DNA of 64,000 bases from Ottowia sp. (lineage in GTDB: Bacteria; Pseudomonadota; Gammaproteobacteria; Burkholderiales; Burkholderiaceae_C), in assembly GCF_016703145.1 (NCBI RefSeq), contig NZ_JADJCO010000005.1, forward strand, positions 744,001-808,000. Direction: 5' to 3'. The notes beneath the pieces were generated by a model, which saw only the letters and a program-made list of their open reading frames with translations, was not told the DNA's origin and did no database searches. The translations under genes were made by a program, and so were the position numbers. This document shows, in pieces, positions 8,925 to 17,864 of this stretch; positions within the stretch are counted from its first letter, which is position 1; each line of letters starts with the position of its first letter.

Positions 8925-9179
8925 TCAGCCGCCTGTGACCGGCGGGAAGAACGCGACTTCGGCGCCGTCGGCCAGCGGCGCCGACTCGTCGCTCATCACC
9001 TGGTCGAGCGCCACGCGCACCGCCCGCCCGCGCGCCAGCGCCTGGGCGTGCGCGCCGCCGCGAGCGATCAACTCGTCGCGCAGCGCCGCCAGGGTGGGCG
9101 CGGCGGTGGCCACGCGCTCGCTGCCGGCGTCCAGCGCCTCGCGGATCGAGGCGAAGTAGCGCACCGTGACCTGCTTCAT
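8925..9179 (-). CDS. moaD: Molybdopterin synthase sulfur carrier subunit
   Basis: 84-aa ubiquitin-like sulfur carrier ending in the required C-terminal Gly-Gly (PPVTGG), where the thiocarboxylate is formed. VRYFASIRE near the N-terminus and ALADGAEVAFFPPV-like ending are typical of MoaD. Its ATG overlaps the moeA TGA by 4 bp (ATGA at 9176-9179), so it is translationally coupled to moeA. Confidence 0.95.
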   Translation of the reverse strand: MKQVTVRYFASIREALDAGSERVATAAPTLAALRDELIARGGAHAQALARGRAVRVALDQVMSDESAPLADGAEVAFFPPVTGG

Positions 9180-10444
9180 GCGAGCAGCTCGGAAAAGGGA
9201 ATGAAGCGCACGGTGTCGCCCTGGGCGATGGTCGCGCCCGCCGGGTGGTCGATCAGTCCGTCGGCCCAGTGCACCGAGGTGAGCACGCCCGAGCCTTGGT
9301 TGGGAAACAGGTCCAGCCCGCCGGAGGCATTGCGCCGCGCGCGCAGGAATTCACGGCGTTTATCGGCCTTGGCCAGCGTGAAATCCGCGCGGGCAGCTAT
9401 CGATGGCATAGCAACATCGACAGCGCCCTGCAGCCTGAGCAGGAACGGCCGCACCAGCATCAGGAAGGTGACGAAGCTCGACACGGGGTTGCCGGGCAGT
9501 CCGATGAAGTGCGCCTGCCCGCCCTCGGCGCGCCGCAGCCGGCCGTAGGCGAACGGCTTGCCGGGCTTCATGGCGACCTGCCAGAGGTCGAGCGTGCCGA
9601 GGCTCTCGACGGCGGGTTTGACGTGGTCTTCCTCGCCGACCGACACGCCGCCGCTGGTCAGCACCAGGTCGTGCTCGCGCGCGGCGGCCTGCAGCGCCTG
9701 CCGCGTGGCGTCGGCGCGATCGGGCACCACGCCCAGGTCCGTCACCACGCAGCCCGCGCGGCGCAGCAGCGCGTTCAGGAAATAGCGGTTGGAGTTGTAG
9801 ATGGCCCCCGGCGGCAGGTCCTCGGGCGCCACGGCGCCGGGGGTGGCCAGTTCGTCGCCGGTGGCCATCAGGGCCACCCGGGGGCGGCGCGACACGGTCA
9901 GATCGTTCAGGCCGATTCCGGCGACCAGCCCAATGCTGGCGGGCGATAGCCGCTCCCCTTTTTGAAGCACCACGGCGCCCAGGGCGACATCCTCTCCGGC
10001 CAGGCGGACCGACCGCCCCGACGCCGGCGGGGCGTCGATGCGCACGCGCGCGCCGCCGTCGAGGGCCTGGGTGTCTTCCTGCATGACGACGGCATTGGCG
10101 CCCGCCGGCATCGGCGCGCCGGTGAAGATGCGCGCCGCGCTGCCCGGCGCCAGCGGCGCGCCGATGCCGCCGGCGGCGATGCGCTGCGTGACGTCCAGCA
10201 CCGTCCCCGGCGCCGCGCAGTCGGCCGCGCGCACCGCGTAGCCATCCATCGCGCTGTTGTCGCAAGGCGGCACGGCAAGCCCGGACACCACGTCCCGCGC
10301 CAGCACGCGGCCGTCGGCATCGAAGGTGGGCACGGTCTCCGCGCCCAGCGTGGGCGCAGCCTGGGCGAGCAGGCGTTCGAGCGCTTCGTCCAGCGGCATC
10401 AAGGGCGGACGGCCAGGCGGCGGTGCCACATCCGCGCCCGTCAT
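9176..10444 (-). CDS. moeA: Molybdopterin molybdenumtransferase
   Basis: 422-aa MoeA, which inserts molybdate into adenylylated molybdopterin. Present are the N-terminal domain with PPCDNSAMDGYA, the IFTGAPMPAGAN motif, the MoaB/Mog-like domain with TGDEL and TSGGVSVGEEDH, and the C-terminal PGNPVSSFVTFLML and beta-barrel domain. Start ATG 10444 overlaps the TGA of the P450 gene by 4 bp and the stop overlaps moaD, so the gene is embedded in an operon. A stretch coding for about residues 344-362 looks like an in-frame copy of the dispersed 55-bp repeat. Confidence 0.95.
   Translation of the reverse strand: MTGADVAPPPGRPPLMPLDEALERLLAQAAPTLGAETVPTFDADGRVLARDVVSGLAVPPCDNSAMDGYAVRAADCAAPGTVLDVTQRIAAGGIGAPLAPGSAARIFTGAPMPAGANAVVMQEDTQALDGGARVRIDAPPASGRSVRLAGEDVALGAVVLQKGERLSPASIGLVAGIGLNDLTVSRRPRVALMATGDELATPGAVAPEDLPPGAIYNSNRYFLNALLRRAGCVVTDLGVVPDRADATRQALQAAAREHDLVLTSGGVSVGEEDHVKPAVESLGTLDLWQVAMKPGKPFAYGRLRRAEGGQAHFIGLPGNPVSSFVTFLMLVRPFLLRLQGAVDVAMPSIAARADFTLAKADKRREFLRARRNASGGLDLFPNQGSGVLTSVHWADGLIDHPAGATIAQGDTVRFIPFSELLA
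9361..9414 (-). repeat. Repeat-like segment inside moeA
   Basis: On the coding strand it reads TTGCTATG, ATAGCTGCC, GCGCG, ACGCTGGCC, AAGGCCGATAA: the same ordered blocks as the intergenic copies. It is translated as AMPSIAARADFTLAKADK, at the junction before the C-terminal domain. Confidence 0.45.
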
Positions 10445-13400
10445 GCAAACACGTCGGACACGTAGCGCCCGGTCTCGCGCTCCACGCGCTCGGCCCAGGC
10501 TTCGGCCTCCTCGGCGCTCTTGTTCATCGCCTCCTGGTAGATGCGCATGAAGGTCTCGCGCACGGCGGGGGCCATGCGGCGGCCGTCGCCGCACACATAG
10601 ACCGTGGCACCCTGGCGGAACAACTCGGCCACGTCGGCGCGGTCCTGCCACAGGCGGTGCTGCACGAAGGCCACGTCGCCTTGCGGCTGCTTGAAGAAGG
10701 CGGGGCGCACGCTGACGACGCCCGCCGCCGCCCACGCATCGAGTTCGTCCTTGTAGATGTAATCCACGTCGGGGTGGTCGCAGCCGAAGAACAGCAGCGA
10801 CTTGCCCACGCTGCGCCCGCTTTGCGCCTGCCGTGCGCGCTCCTGCAAGAAGCCGTGGAACGGGGCCAGGCCGGTGCCGGCGCAGACCATGATCATGGGC
10901 GTTTCGGGGTTGCCAGGCGGGTGGAACAGGTCGTTGGACGGCCGCACCGCCAACGCCACGCGCGTGCCGGGCGCGGCGTTGGCCAGGAAGGTGGAGGCCA
11001 TGCCCTGAAAACGCCCCTGGCCGGACAGCGCGGGCGCATCGACCACCGCCACGGTCAGCGTGCAGCGCTCGGCGTTCCACAGCGGCGAGGACGAGATGGA
11101 GTACTGCCGCGCGCGCGCTGGCGGCAGCATCTCCAGGAAGGCGGCGAAGCTCAAGCGGCAGGCGGGGTAGCGCTCCAGCAGTTCGAGCAGGCTGACGCGC
11201 TTGTCGAGCAGGTCGCGCTGGTAGGTTGTCTCGTCGGCCAGCGCGGCCAGTTCGCCCTGCTGCGGGCCTTCGGTCATGGCGGCCAACTGCGCCACCTGCC
11301 CGCGCGTGACGGGCTGGGCCAGCTCGACGTAGTGGAACAGCACCTCGCTGGCGTTCACCGGCAAGTCCACCGGCAGCGAGGTGACGCTGCCCTCGGGCTT
11401 GCGGATCACGATCTGGCTGTCGGAGGCGAGGTTGAAGCGCTTGAGCGCGCGCATGGTCACGCCGATGGGGTTGTGCGGCAGCACGGCCAGGTAGTCGCCG
11501 GCGCGGTAGCCCATGCCCTCGGGCAGCTTGATGTCGATGTGGCGCTTGGAGCGGCCCAGGGGCGAGGTCAAGTCCACCAGTTCGCGGTTTTCCAGCACTT
11601 CGCCGTACTGCAGGTCGGCCAGGCGCAGCAGCGAGGCCCGCGCGTCCTTGACCACCTCGACCTGCAACTGCGCGCCGCTGGGGGCGGCCTGCACCTGCTT
11701 GCCCAGCGCCTGGCCGAAGTCGGACCACAGGCCGGCGTACCAGTCGTCGAAGGCACCGAAGAAGTCGCCGCCGGCGTCGGTCTCGCCACGCCCGCGCAGG
11801 CGCGTGGCGCCGGCCGCTTCGAGCGCGGCGTCGAAGCGCTTGGGCACGGCCTGGTAGGTGCGCGCCCACTGGCGGTTGCCGCAGCCGAACACGGCGTAGC
11901 GCACGCCTGTCAGCTCGTCCGGTTTCAGGCCGTCGAGCCAAGCGGCGAACTGGCGCGCGTTGTCGGGCGGCTGGCCTTCGTAGGAGGCGGTGACGAGGAT
12001 CACCGGGCCGTCGGTGGGCAGCCTGCCGGTGTACTCGTCCAGCGACGCCATCCGCGCGCCATAGCCCTGGGCGCCGGCCTCGTTGGCGATGCGTTCGGCA
12101 AAGGCTTCGGCCGAGCCGGTGTTGGAGCCGTAGAGCACCAGCAGCGGCGTGGTGGGGCCGTCGGGCGCCATGCGGGCGGCGGGCGCGTCGGCCCGCTTGG
12201 ACGCGGGCGCCGCCGGCGCCAGCACGCTGCGCGGCTTGAAGGAAGTGGTGCCGCGCCGCTTGACGCGGATGCGCAAGCCCTCGGGCTTGAGCGTCAGCGT
12301 CTCGGCCACCTTGAGCTGGTAGCCGGGGTCTTCCTCGATCAGATCGAAGCGCTGCAGGATCATGGCCACGAGCAGGATGGCCTCCTGCATGGCGAACGGC
12401 CGGCCGATGCAGGCGCGCTGGCCGTTGCCGAAGGGCTTCCAGGCGTTGGGCGGCAGCTTTTCCATGTTTTCGGGCGTGAAGCGCTCGGGGCGGAAGCTCT
12501 CCACGTCGTCGCCCCAGACCTGGGTGTCGCGGTGCAGCGTGGGAATGAGCACCATCACCGTGTCGCGCTTGGTGAGGGCGTACTTGCCGCCGATCACCGT
12601 CTCGCCCAGCGGCTTGAGCGCGAAGGCCGGCGCCGTGGGCCAGATGCGCAGCGTCTCCAGCAGCACCTGCTCGACGTATTTCAGCTTGCCGATGTGCTCG
12701 ACGCGCGGCATCTCGTCGCCCATCACGGCATCGACTTCGGCGCGGGCCTTGGCCATCACCTCGGGGTTCTTCATGAGGAAGTAAGTGGCGAACGACAGCA
12801 TGCCACTGGTCGTCTCGTGCCCGGCGATGAGGAAGGTGATGAGCTGGTGGCGGATGTTTTCGTCCGACAGGCCCTCGCCCGTCACCGGATCACGCCCTTG
12901 CAGCATGATGCCCAGCAGGTCCTTCTTGCTGGCGCCATCGGGGTCGCGCTTGCGCTCGGCGACCAGCTCGCCGGCCACCTTGCGCATCAGCTCCAGGTCG
13001 TGCTCGTAGGCGCGGCGCTTGCCCACCATCAGCTTGCTGGCGATCTCGGGGCGGCGCGTGCGGGCGCCGGACTCGGCCAGCGCATCGACCATGGCGCCGA
13101 CGAAGGGGTGCATCTCGCGCTGGTAGAAGCTGTTGAAGCGGTAGTCGAACGCGCACAGGGCGATGGTGTCCAGCGTCATGCGCGTCATGTCCTCGGTCAC
13201 CTCGATGACGTTGGACGGGCCGAAGCGCTCCCAGCGCAGCAGCATCTGGTCGGCGATTTCGAGCATGCGGTCGAACATGCCGCGAATGCCCAGCGGGCCG
13301 AAGGCCGGCATCAGCAGGCGGTGTGCCACGGCCCAGTTGGGCTCGTCGGTCTTGGCTGTGAACAGGCCGTCGCCCGCGAAGTCGCGGATGTTCTTGAGCG

Positions 13401-13626
13401 CGCCGGACACGCGCTTGTCGAAGCGCGTTTCGTCGCAAACCTCGTTGACCAGCTCCTGCGAGCTGACGATGACCACCGGGGCGCCGAAGAAGTCGAGCTG
13501 GTAGATCGGGCCGTAGAGCTGCGCCAGGCGCATGAAGCCCTGGATGGGCGCGTCGCCGTCGACCGAGCGCAGGTTGCCGATGAAGGGGTCGGTCTTGGGT
13601 TGCGGAATGGGTTGGGTCTGAGCCAT
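10441..13626 (-). CDS. Self-sufficient cytochrome P450 / NADPH-P450 reductase fusion (CYP102-like)
   Basis: 1061-aa fusion with the layout of P450-BM3: heme domain (I-helix AGHETTSG near 267-274; heme Cys406 in FGNGQRACIGR), flavodoxin-type FMN domain (YGSNTGSAEAFAE near 494), then FAD/NADPH reductase domain (RQYSISSSP, ICAGTGLAPF-type nucleotide loop, VCGDGRRMAP) ending in the typical ...YVSDVFA. Such enzymes hydroxylate fatty acids sub-terminally using NADPH and O2 in the cytoplasm. The start ATG 13626 is preceded by AGAGG. It shares a 4-bp ATGA overlap with moeA, so it is cotranscribed with molybdenum cofactor genes although its own cofactors are heme, FMN and FAD. Substrate is inferred from the family. 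Confidence 0.95.
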   Translation of the reverse strand: MAQTQPIPQPKTDPFIGNLRSVDGDAPIQGFMRLAQLYGPIYQLDFFGAPVVIVSSQELVNEVCDETRFDKRVSGALKNIRDFAGDGLFTAKTDEPNWAVAHRLLMPAFGPLGIRGMFDRMLEIADQMLLRWERFGPSNVIEVTEDMTRMTLDTIALCAFDYRFNSFYQREMHPFVGAMVDALAESGARTRRPEIASKLMVGKRRAYEHDLELMRKVAGELVAERKRDPDGASKKDLLGIMLQGRDPVTGEGLSDENIRHQLITFLIAGHETTSGMLSFATYFLMKNPEVMAKARAEVDAVMGDEMPRVEHIGKLKYVEQVLLETLRIWPTAPAFALKPLGETVIGGKYALTKRDTVMVLIPTLHRDTQVWGDDVESFRPERFTPENMEKLPPNAWKPFGNGQRACIGRPFAMQEAILLVAMILQRFDLIEEDPGYQLKVAETLTLKPEGLRIRVKRRGTTSFKPRSVLAPAAPASKRADAPAARMAPDGPTTPLLVLYGSNTGSAEAFAERIANEAGAQGYGARMASLDEYTGRLPTDGPVILVTASYEGQPPDNARQFAAWLDGLKPDELTGVRYAVFGCGNRQWARTYQAVPKRFDAALEAAGATRLRGRGETDAGGDFFGAFDDWYAGLWSDFGQALGKQVQAAPSGAQLQVEVVKDARASLLRLADLQYGEVLENRELVDLTSPLGRSKRHIDIKLPEGMGYRAGDYLAVLPHNPIGVTMRALKRFNLASDSQIVIRKPEGSVTSLPVDLPVNASEVLFHYVELAQPVTRGQVAQLAAMTEGPQQGELAALADETTYQRDLLDKRVSLLELLERYPACRLSFAAFLEMLPPARARQYSISSSPLWNAERCTLTVAVVDAPALSGQGRFQGMASTFLANAAPGTRVALAVRPSNDLFHPPGNPETPMIMVCAGTGLAPFHGFLQERARQAQSGRSVGKSLLFFGCDHPDVDYIYKDELDAWAAAGVVSVRPAFFKQPQGDVAFVQHRLWQDRADVAELFRQGATVYVCGDGRRMAPAVRETFMRIYQEAMNKSAEEAEAWAERVERETGRYVSDVFA

Positions 13627-13737
13627 GGGATCTGCCTCTCTGGGGTTGTGAGTGCCGGCGGCTGGCGCGGCCTGCGCGGCAATCATAAGCGAGCCGGGCC
13701 AGCGGCAGGCTACCGGAAAACCCGCCACTTTTCATCG

Positions 13738-13812
13738 CCGGGCCGCCCCAAAGATGAAAAAGCCCCCTCGGGGGGCAGCGCAGCATGCGAAGCAGCGGAG
13801 CGTGGGGGCCTT
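13738..13812 (+). repeat. GC-rich dispersed repeat, copy A
   Basis: Contains GGCCGCCCCAAAGATG, AAAAAGCCCCCTCGGGGGGC (hairpin CCCCC/GGGGG) and AGCAGCGGAGCGTGGGGGC. A clearly related sequence occurs at 24838-24910 at the start of cysH. It occupies most of the gap between the P450 start and the mobB stop and may act as a terminator-like hairpin for mobB. Confidence 0.65.
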
Positions 13813-13813
13813 C

Positions 13814-14350
13814 TCACGCGGCGTGGCGGCCGGCGTCGTACTCGAAGCGGCTGGCGTGGTCCATCAGCCACCGCGCCACGGCCTCGGCGTCGTTCAGATC
13901 GAGCACCGGGCGCAGGGTCGGCGCGGGCAGCCGGGCGGGGGAATCGGTGGCGATGGCGGCGATGAAGCCGTCGTCGGGGTAGCACACGGGCTGGGCGGCG
14001 GCGGCGCGCCAGACCTCGATCTTGGGCAGGTCGCAGTGCCTGAAGCCCTCCACCAGCACCCAGTCCACGCCGTCGTGCAGCTCGGCGATCAGGTGGTGCA
14101 CGCTCAGGTCGGCCTCGCGCTCGAACTCGCGCATCAGCGCCAGGCGTCGGCTGGAAGCGATCACCACTTCGAAGGCGCCGGCCTCGCGGTGGCGAAAGCT
14201 GTCCTTGCCGGGGTGGTCGATGTCGAAGCGGTGGTGCGCGTGCTTGACCACCGACACGCGCTGGCCGCGCCGCTTGAGCGCCGGGATCACGCGCTCGATG
14301 AGCTGCGTCTTGCCGGCGCCGGAAAAGCCGGCGAAACCGACGACCTTCAC
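13814..14350 (-). CDS. mobB: Molybdopterin-guanine dinucleotide biosynthesis adaptor MobB
   Basis: 178-aa P-loop GTP-binding protein that assists MobA in forming bis-MGD. The Walker A motif is GFSGAGKTQL at residues 7-16, followed by VVKHAHHRFDIDHPGKDSFRHREAGA, the MobB signature, and LVEGFRH. The start codon is GTG 14350 (GTG AAG GTC), with GAGGG upstream. It lies upstream of the P450-moeA-moaD-moaE genes on the same strand, separated from the P450 by a 187-bp gap holding a GC-rich repeat. Confidence 0.93.
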   Translation of the reverse strand: MKVVGFAGFSGAGKTQLIERVIPALKRRGQRVSVVKHAHHRFDIDHPGKDSFRHREAGAFEVVIASSRRLALMREFEREADLSVHHLIAELHDGVDWVLVEGFRHCDLPKIEVWRAAAAQPVCYPDDGFIAAIATDSPARLPAPTLRPVLDLNDAEAVARWLMDHASRFEYDAGRHAA

Positions 14351-14367
14351 CGCGCCACCCTCAGGAT

Positions 14368-14421
14368 ACTATGAAAATGGTAGCTGCAGGCGTAATATAC
14401 ATGCGGGTTAGAAGCCAATTT
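14368..14421 (+). repeat. Degenerate 55-bp repeat between thrC and mobB
   Basis: ACTATGAAAAT, GTAGCTGCAGGCG, a short TAC spacer, GCGGG and AAGCCAATTT follow in order. It is one of the better preserved copies and spans nearly the whole thrC-mobB gap. Confidence 0.65.
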
Positions 14422-15848
14422 CATTCACATTCTCTGGCCACCAGCGCCTTGACGCCGGCGGCGTCGGCCGGCAGCACGCGCACGCGGCGCGGCAGGGCCT
14501 CGATGCCCTCGAAGCGGGCCGGACGGTCGGGCGCGCGGCCCAGCGCCTCCTCGATGGTGGCGGCGAACTTGATGGGCAGCGCCGTCTCCAGCACGATCAT
14601 GGGCACGCCGGGGCGCAGGTGCTGGCGTGCCACTTTCACGCCGTCGGCGGTGTGGGTGTCGATGACGACGCCGTGCCGCTGGTCCACCTCGCGGATGGTG
14701 GCCAGGCGGTCGGCGTGGGTGCTCTTGCCACTGATGAAGCCGTAGCGGCCGGCGGCGTCGGCGAAGCGGGCGTCGCTACCCAGGTCGAACCGGCCGTCCG
14801 TGCCCAGCGCGTCGTGGAACATCGCGCGCGTGGCGGCCCCGTCGCGGCCCAGCAGGTCGAACACGAAGCGCTCGAAGTTGCTGGCCTTGCTGATGTCCAT
14901 GCTGGGACTGGAGGTCTCATGCGTGTCGGCCGCGCCGCGCACGCGGTAGACGCCGGTGCGGAAGAACTCGTCGAGCACGTCGTTCTCGTTGGTGGCCACC
15001 ACCAGCCGGTCGATGGGCAGGCCCATCATGCGCGCCACGTGGCCGGCGCAGACATTGCCGAAGTTGCCGCTGGGGACGGCAAAGCTCACGCGCTCGCCGT
15101 CGGACTGGGTGGCCTGGAAGTAGCCGGCGAAGTAGTACACCACCTGAGCCAGCAGGCGCGCCCAGTTGATGGAGTTGACGGTGCCGATCTTGTAGCGGGC
15201 CTTGAAGGCGAGGTCGTTGCTGACGGCCTTGACGATGTCCTGGCAGTCGTCGAACACGCCTTCGACGGCGATGTTGTGGATGTTGGGGTCTTGCAGGCTG
15301 AACATCTGCGCCTGCTGGAATGGGCTCATGCGCCCATGGGGGCTGAGCATGAACACGCGGATGCCGCGCTTGCCGCGCATGGCGTATTCGGCCGCGCTGC
15401 CGGTGTCGCCGCTGGTGGCGCCGAGGATGTTGAGCTGCTCGCCGCGCCGGGCCAGCTCGTACTCGAACAGGTGGCCCAGCAGTTGCATGGCCATGTCCTT
15501 GAAGGCCAGCGTGGGGCCGTTGGACAGGGCCTCCAGGTACAGCCCGTCCTCCAGTTTTTTGAGCGGCACGATCTCGCGCGTGCCGAACACCTCGGCCGTG
15601 TAGGTCTTGTCGCAGATCGTCTTCAAGTCGGCGGCGGGGATGTCGTCGATGTAGAGCGAGAGGATCTCGAACGCCAGCGCGGCGTAGCCCTGGCCGGCGT
15701 GCACGCGGCGCAACTCGGCCAGGCGGGCGGCGTCGATGCGCGGGTAGTGGTCGGGCAGGTACAGGCCGCCGTCGGGCGCCAGGCCCTCCAGCAGGATGTC
15801 GCAGAACTTGCGGGGGGTGGCGTCGCCACGGGTGGAGAGGTAGTTCAT
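14421..15848 (-). CDS. thrC: Threonine synthase
   Basis: 475-aa PLP enzyme of the long proteobacterial threonine synthase type, converting O-phosphohomoserine to threonine. The N-terminus MNYLSTRGDA and the PLP lysine in LAFKDMA (Lys117) are diagnostic; ATSGDTGSAAEYA is the phosphate-binding loop, and SINWARLLAQ and VPSGNFGNVCAG are typical. It is the last of the alaA-hom-SGNH-thrC run, 7 bp after the SGNH gene. Confidence 0.97.
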   Translation of the reverse strand: MNYLSTRGDATPRKFCDILLEGLAPDGGLYLPDHYPRIDAARLAELRRVHAGQGYAALAFEILSLYIDDIPAADLKTICDKTYTAEVFGTREIVPLKKLEDGLYLEALSNGPTLAFKDMAMQLLGHLFEYELARRGEQLNILGATSGDTGSAAEYAMRGKRGIRVFMLSPHGRMSPFQQAQMFSLQDPNIHNIAVEGVFDDCQDIVKAVSNDLAFKARYKIGTVNSINWARLLAQVVYYFAGYFQATQSDGERVSFAVPSGNFGNVCAGHVARMMGLPIDRLVVATNENDVLDEFFRTGVYRVRGAADTHETSSPSMDISKASNFERFVFDLLGRDGAATRAMFHDALGTDGRFDLGSDARFADAAGRYGFISGKSTHADRLATIREVDQRHGVVIDTHTADGVKVARQHLRPGVPMIVLETALPIKFAATIEEALGRAPDRPARFEGIEALPRRVRVLPADAAGVKALVARECE

Positions 15849-15855
15849 TCTTTCT

Positions 15856-16503
15856 TCAGCTCGAGAGCGCAAGCAACGGGATGGCGGCGGTCGCCATCGC
15901 TCGCCCCAGCACGGCATGCTGCGGCGCATCCAGATGCACGCCGTCCACCGCGCTGGTGGGCGTGACGCTCCCGGCGTCGAAGAAGGCGCAGCCTTCGGCT
16001 TCGCACAGGGCGCGCAAGGCATCGGCCAGACCGGCGCACCTGGCTTCGGCACCCTCGAATTTAGGAGCAATGGGCCCGCGTGCCACCTGGGCGGGAGGCG
16101 GGGCGACCACCAGGATGGGCGGCACGGGCATGCTGGGCTCGATGGGCGCGGTGCGGATGGCGTGGATCAGCGCGGCGGTGCCCTGGGCGCTGCCCCAGGT
16201 GTTGTTGGCGTGCATGACCTGGAAGTCGTTGGTGCCCAGCATCAGCACCACCAGCGCCAGCGGCGACTGGGCCTCGATGCGCTGCGCCAGCCCTTGCAGC
16301 CCGTTGCGGCCCGGCTTGAAGGGGTCGTCCCACACGGTGCGGCGGCCGTTGAGGCAGTCCTCGATCACGCGCACGCGCCGGCCCTGCGCGGCGAGCGCGC
16401 CTTCCATCACGCCGGGCCAGCGCGCATCGAACGCCAGCCGCTGGCGCGTGCCCGGCACGATGCCCCAGGACAACGAGTCGCCATAGACCAGGATGTGCTG
16501 CAT
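15856..16503 (-). CDS. SGNH/GDSL hydrolase (arylesterase-like)
   Basis: 215-aa SGNH-fold hydrolase. Block I GDSLSWG carries the nucleophile Ser10; block III GTND (LMLGTNDF); block V has the Asp/His pair in VDGVHLD. No signal peptide, so probably cytoplasmic. It resembles the arylesterase/7-ACA-type GDSL enzymes that act on aryl or acyl esters. ATG 16503 is chosen; an in-frame TTG at 16521 would add six residues. It lies between hom and thrC with very short gaps, an unusual insertion into the threonine genes, with no obvious metabolic link. Confidence 0.88.
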   Translation of the reverse strand: MQHILVYGDSLSWGIVPGTRQRLAFDARWPGVMEGALAAQGRRVRVIEDCLNGRRTVWDDPFKPGRNGLQGLAQRIEAQSPLALVVLMLGTNDFQVMHANNTWGSAQGTAALIHAIRTAPIEPSMPVPPILVVAPPPAQVARGPIAPKFEGAEARCAGLADALRALCEAEGCAFFDAGSVTPTSAVDGVHLDAPQHAVLGRAMATAAIPLLALSS

Positions 16504-16528
16504 GCCAAGCCGCGCGTTCAAGCCACGT

Positions 16529-17854
16529 TCAGCTCAGCTCTTCCTTGCGGATGCGCACGATGGGCGCCAGCACGCTGGGCAGGCCCTGCAACTGGGCCAG
16601 CGCCGCGTTCATGGCACCCTCGCGGGCCTCGTGCGTCAGGATGATCAGGTCGGTCTGGGTGCTGCCCTCGCCGCCCACTTCGTCGGCCTCGCGCTGCAGC
16701 AGGGCGTCGATGCTGATGCCGGCGTCGGCCAGGATGGCGGCCACGCGCGCCAGCACGCCGGCCTGGTCGGCCACGCGCAGGCGCAGGTAGTAGCTGGTGA
16801 CGACGCGCTCCATCGGCAGCACGTCCACGGCGCTCATGGCGCCGGGATGGAAGGCCAGGTGCGGCACGCGGTGCCGCGGGTCGCTGGTCGCCAGGCGCGT
16901 CACGTCCACCAGGTCGGCGATCACGGCGCTGGCGGTGGGCTCGGCGCCGGCGCCCTTGCCGTAGTACAGCGTGGTGCCGACCGCGTCGCCGTGGACCACG
17001 ACGGCGTTCATCGCGCCCTCGACGTTGGCGATCAGCCGCTTGGCCGGCACCAGCGTGGGGTGCACGCGCAGCTCGATGCCCTCACCCTCGCGCCGCTTGG
17101 TGATGCCCAGCAGCTTGATGCGGTAGCCCAGCTGCTCGGCGTAGCGGATGTCGGTGGCGGCCAGCCGGGTGATGCCTTCGACGTAGGCCTTGTCGAACTG
17201 CACCGGGATGCCGAAGGCGATGGCGCTCATGATGGCGGCCTTGTGCGCGGCGTCCACGCCCTCGATGTCGAAGGTGGGGTCGGCCTCGGCGTAGCCCAGG
17301 CGCTGGGCTTCCTTGAGCACGGCGTCGAAGTCCAGCCCCTTGTCGCGCATCTCCGACAAGATGAAGTTGGTGGTGCCGTTGATGATGCCGGCGATCCACT
17401 GGATGCGGTTGGCCGTGAGGCCCTCGCGCAGCGCCTTGATGATGGGGATGCCGCCGGCCACGGCGGCCTCGAAGGCCACCATCACGCCCTTGTCGGCGGC
17501 GGCCTTGAAGATCTCGGTGCCGTGCACGGCCAGCAACGCCTTGTTGGCGGTGACCACATGCTTGCCGGCGGCGATGGCCTCCAGCACCAGTTGCCGGGCG
17601 ATGCCGTAGCCGCCGATCAGCTCGACCACCACGTCGATGTCGGGGTTGGCGATGACGGCGCGGGCGTCGCCCACCACCTGCACCTGGTCGCCCACGAGGG
17701 CTTTGGCGCGCGCGGTGTCGAGGTCGGCCACCATGGTGATCTCGATGCCGCGGCCGGCGCGGCGGAGGATTTCTTCCTGGTTGCGCCGCAGCACGCCGAA
17801 AGTGCCGCTGCCGACGGTGCCGATGCCCAGCAGGCCTACTTGGATAGCTTTCAT
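16529..17854 (-). CDS. hom: Homoserine dehydrogenase
   Basis: 441-aa monofunctional homoserine dehydrogenase with C-terminal ACT domain. The nucleotide-binding loop LLGIGTVGSG is at residues 8-17, and the central catalytic domain has GIINGTTNFILSEM and AYAEADPTFDIEG-like signatures with the catalytic lysine region GIPVQFDKAYVEGI. The ACT domain (YYLRLRVADQAGVLARVA) senses threonine. It reduces aspartate semialdehyde to homoserine, feeding thrC downstream. ATG 17854 fits the family N-terminus; there is no strong SD, and its leader is built from a dispersed repeat. Confidence 0.97.
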   Translation of the reverse strand: MKAIQVGLLGIGTVGSGTFGVLRRNQEEILRRAGRGIEITMVADLDTARAKALVGDQVQVVGDARAVIANPDIDVVVELIGGYGIARQLVLEAIAAGKHVVTANKALLAVHGTEIFKAAADKGVMVAFEAAVAGGIPIIKALREGLTANRIQWIAGIINGTTNFILSEMRDKGLDFDAVLKEAQRLGYAEADPTFDIEGVDAAHKAAIMSAIAFGIPVQFDKAYVEGITRLAATDIRYAEQLGYRIKLLGITKRREGEGIELRVHPTLVPAKRLIANVEGAMNAVVVHGDAVGTTLYYGKGAGAEPTASAVIADLVDVTRLATSDPRHRVPHLAFHPGAMSAVDVLPMERVVTSYYLRLRVADQAGVLARVAAILADAGISIDALLQREADEVGGEGSTQTDLIILTHEAREGAMNAALAQLQGLPSVLAPIVRIRKEELS

Positions 17855-17864
17855 GTCAAATTCT

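Noticed and set aside
13738..13812. CRISPR-like or clustered repeat array
   Set aside because: Only single copies with no regular spacers; the repeats are dispersed tens of kb apart.
10423..13965. A long open frame on the plus strand opposite the P450 gene
   Set aside because: High G+C with strong third-position bias leaves antisense frames open; its predicted protein is low-complexity (His/Arg/Gly/Leu-rich) and the P450 frame has complete domains.
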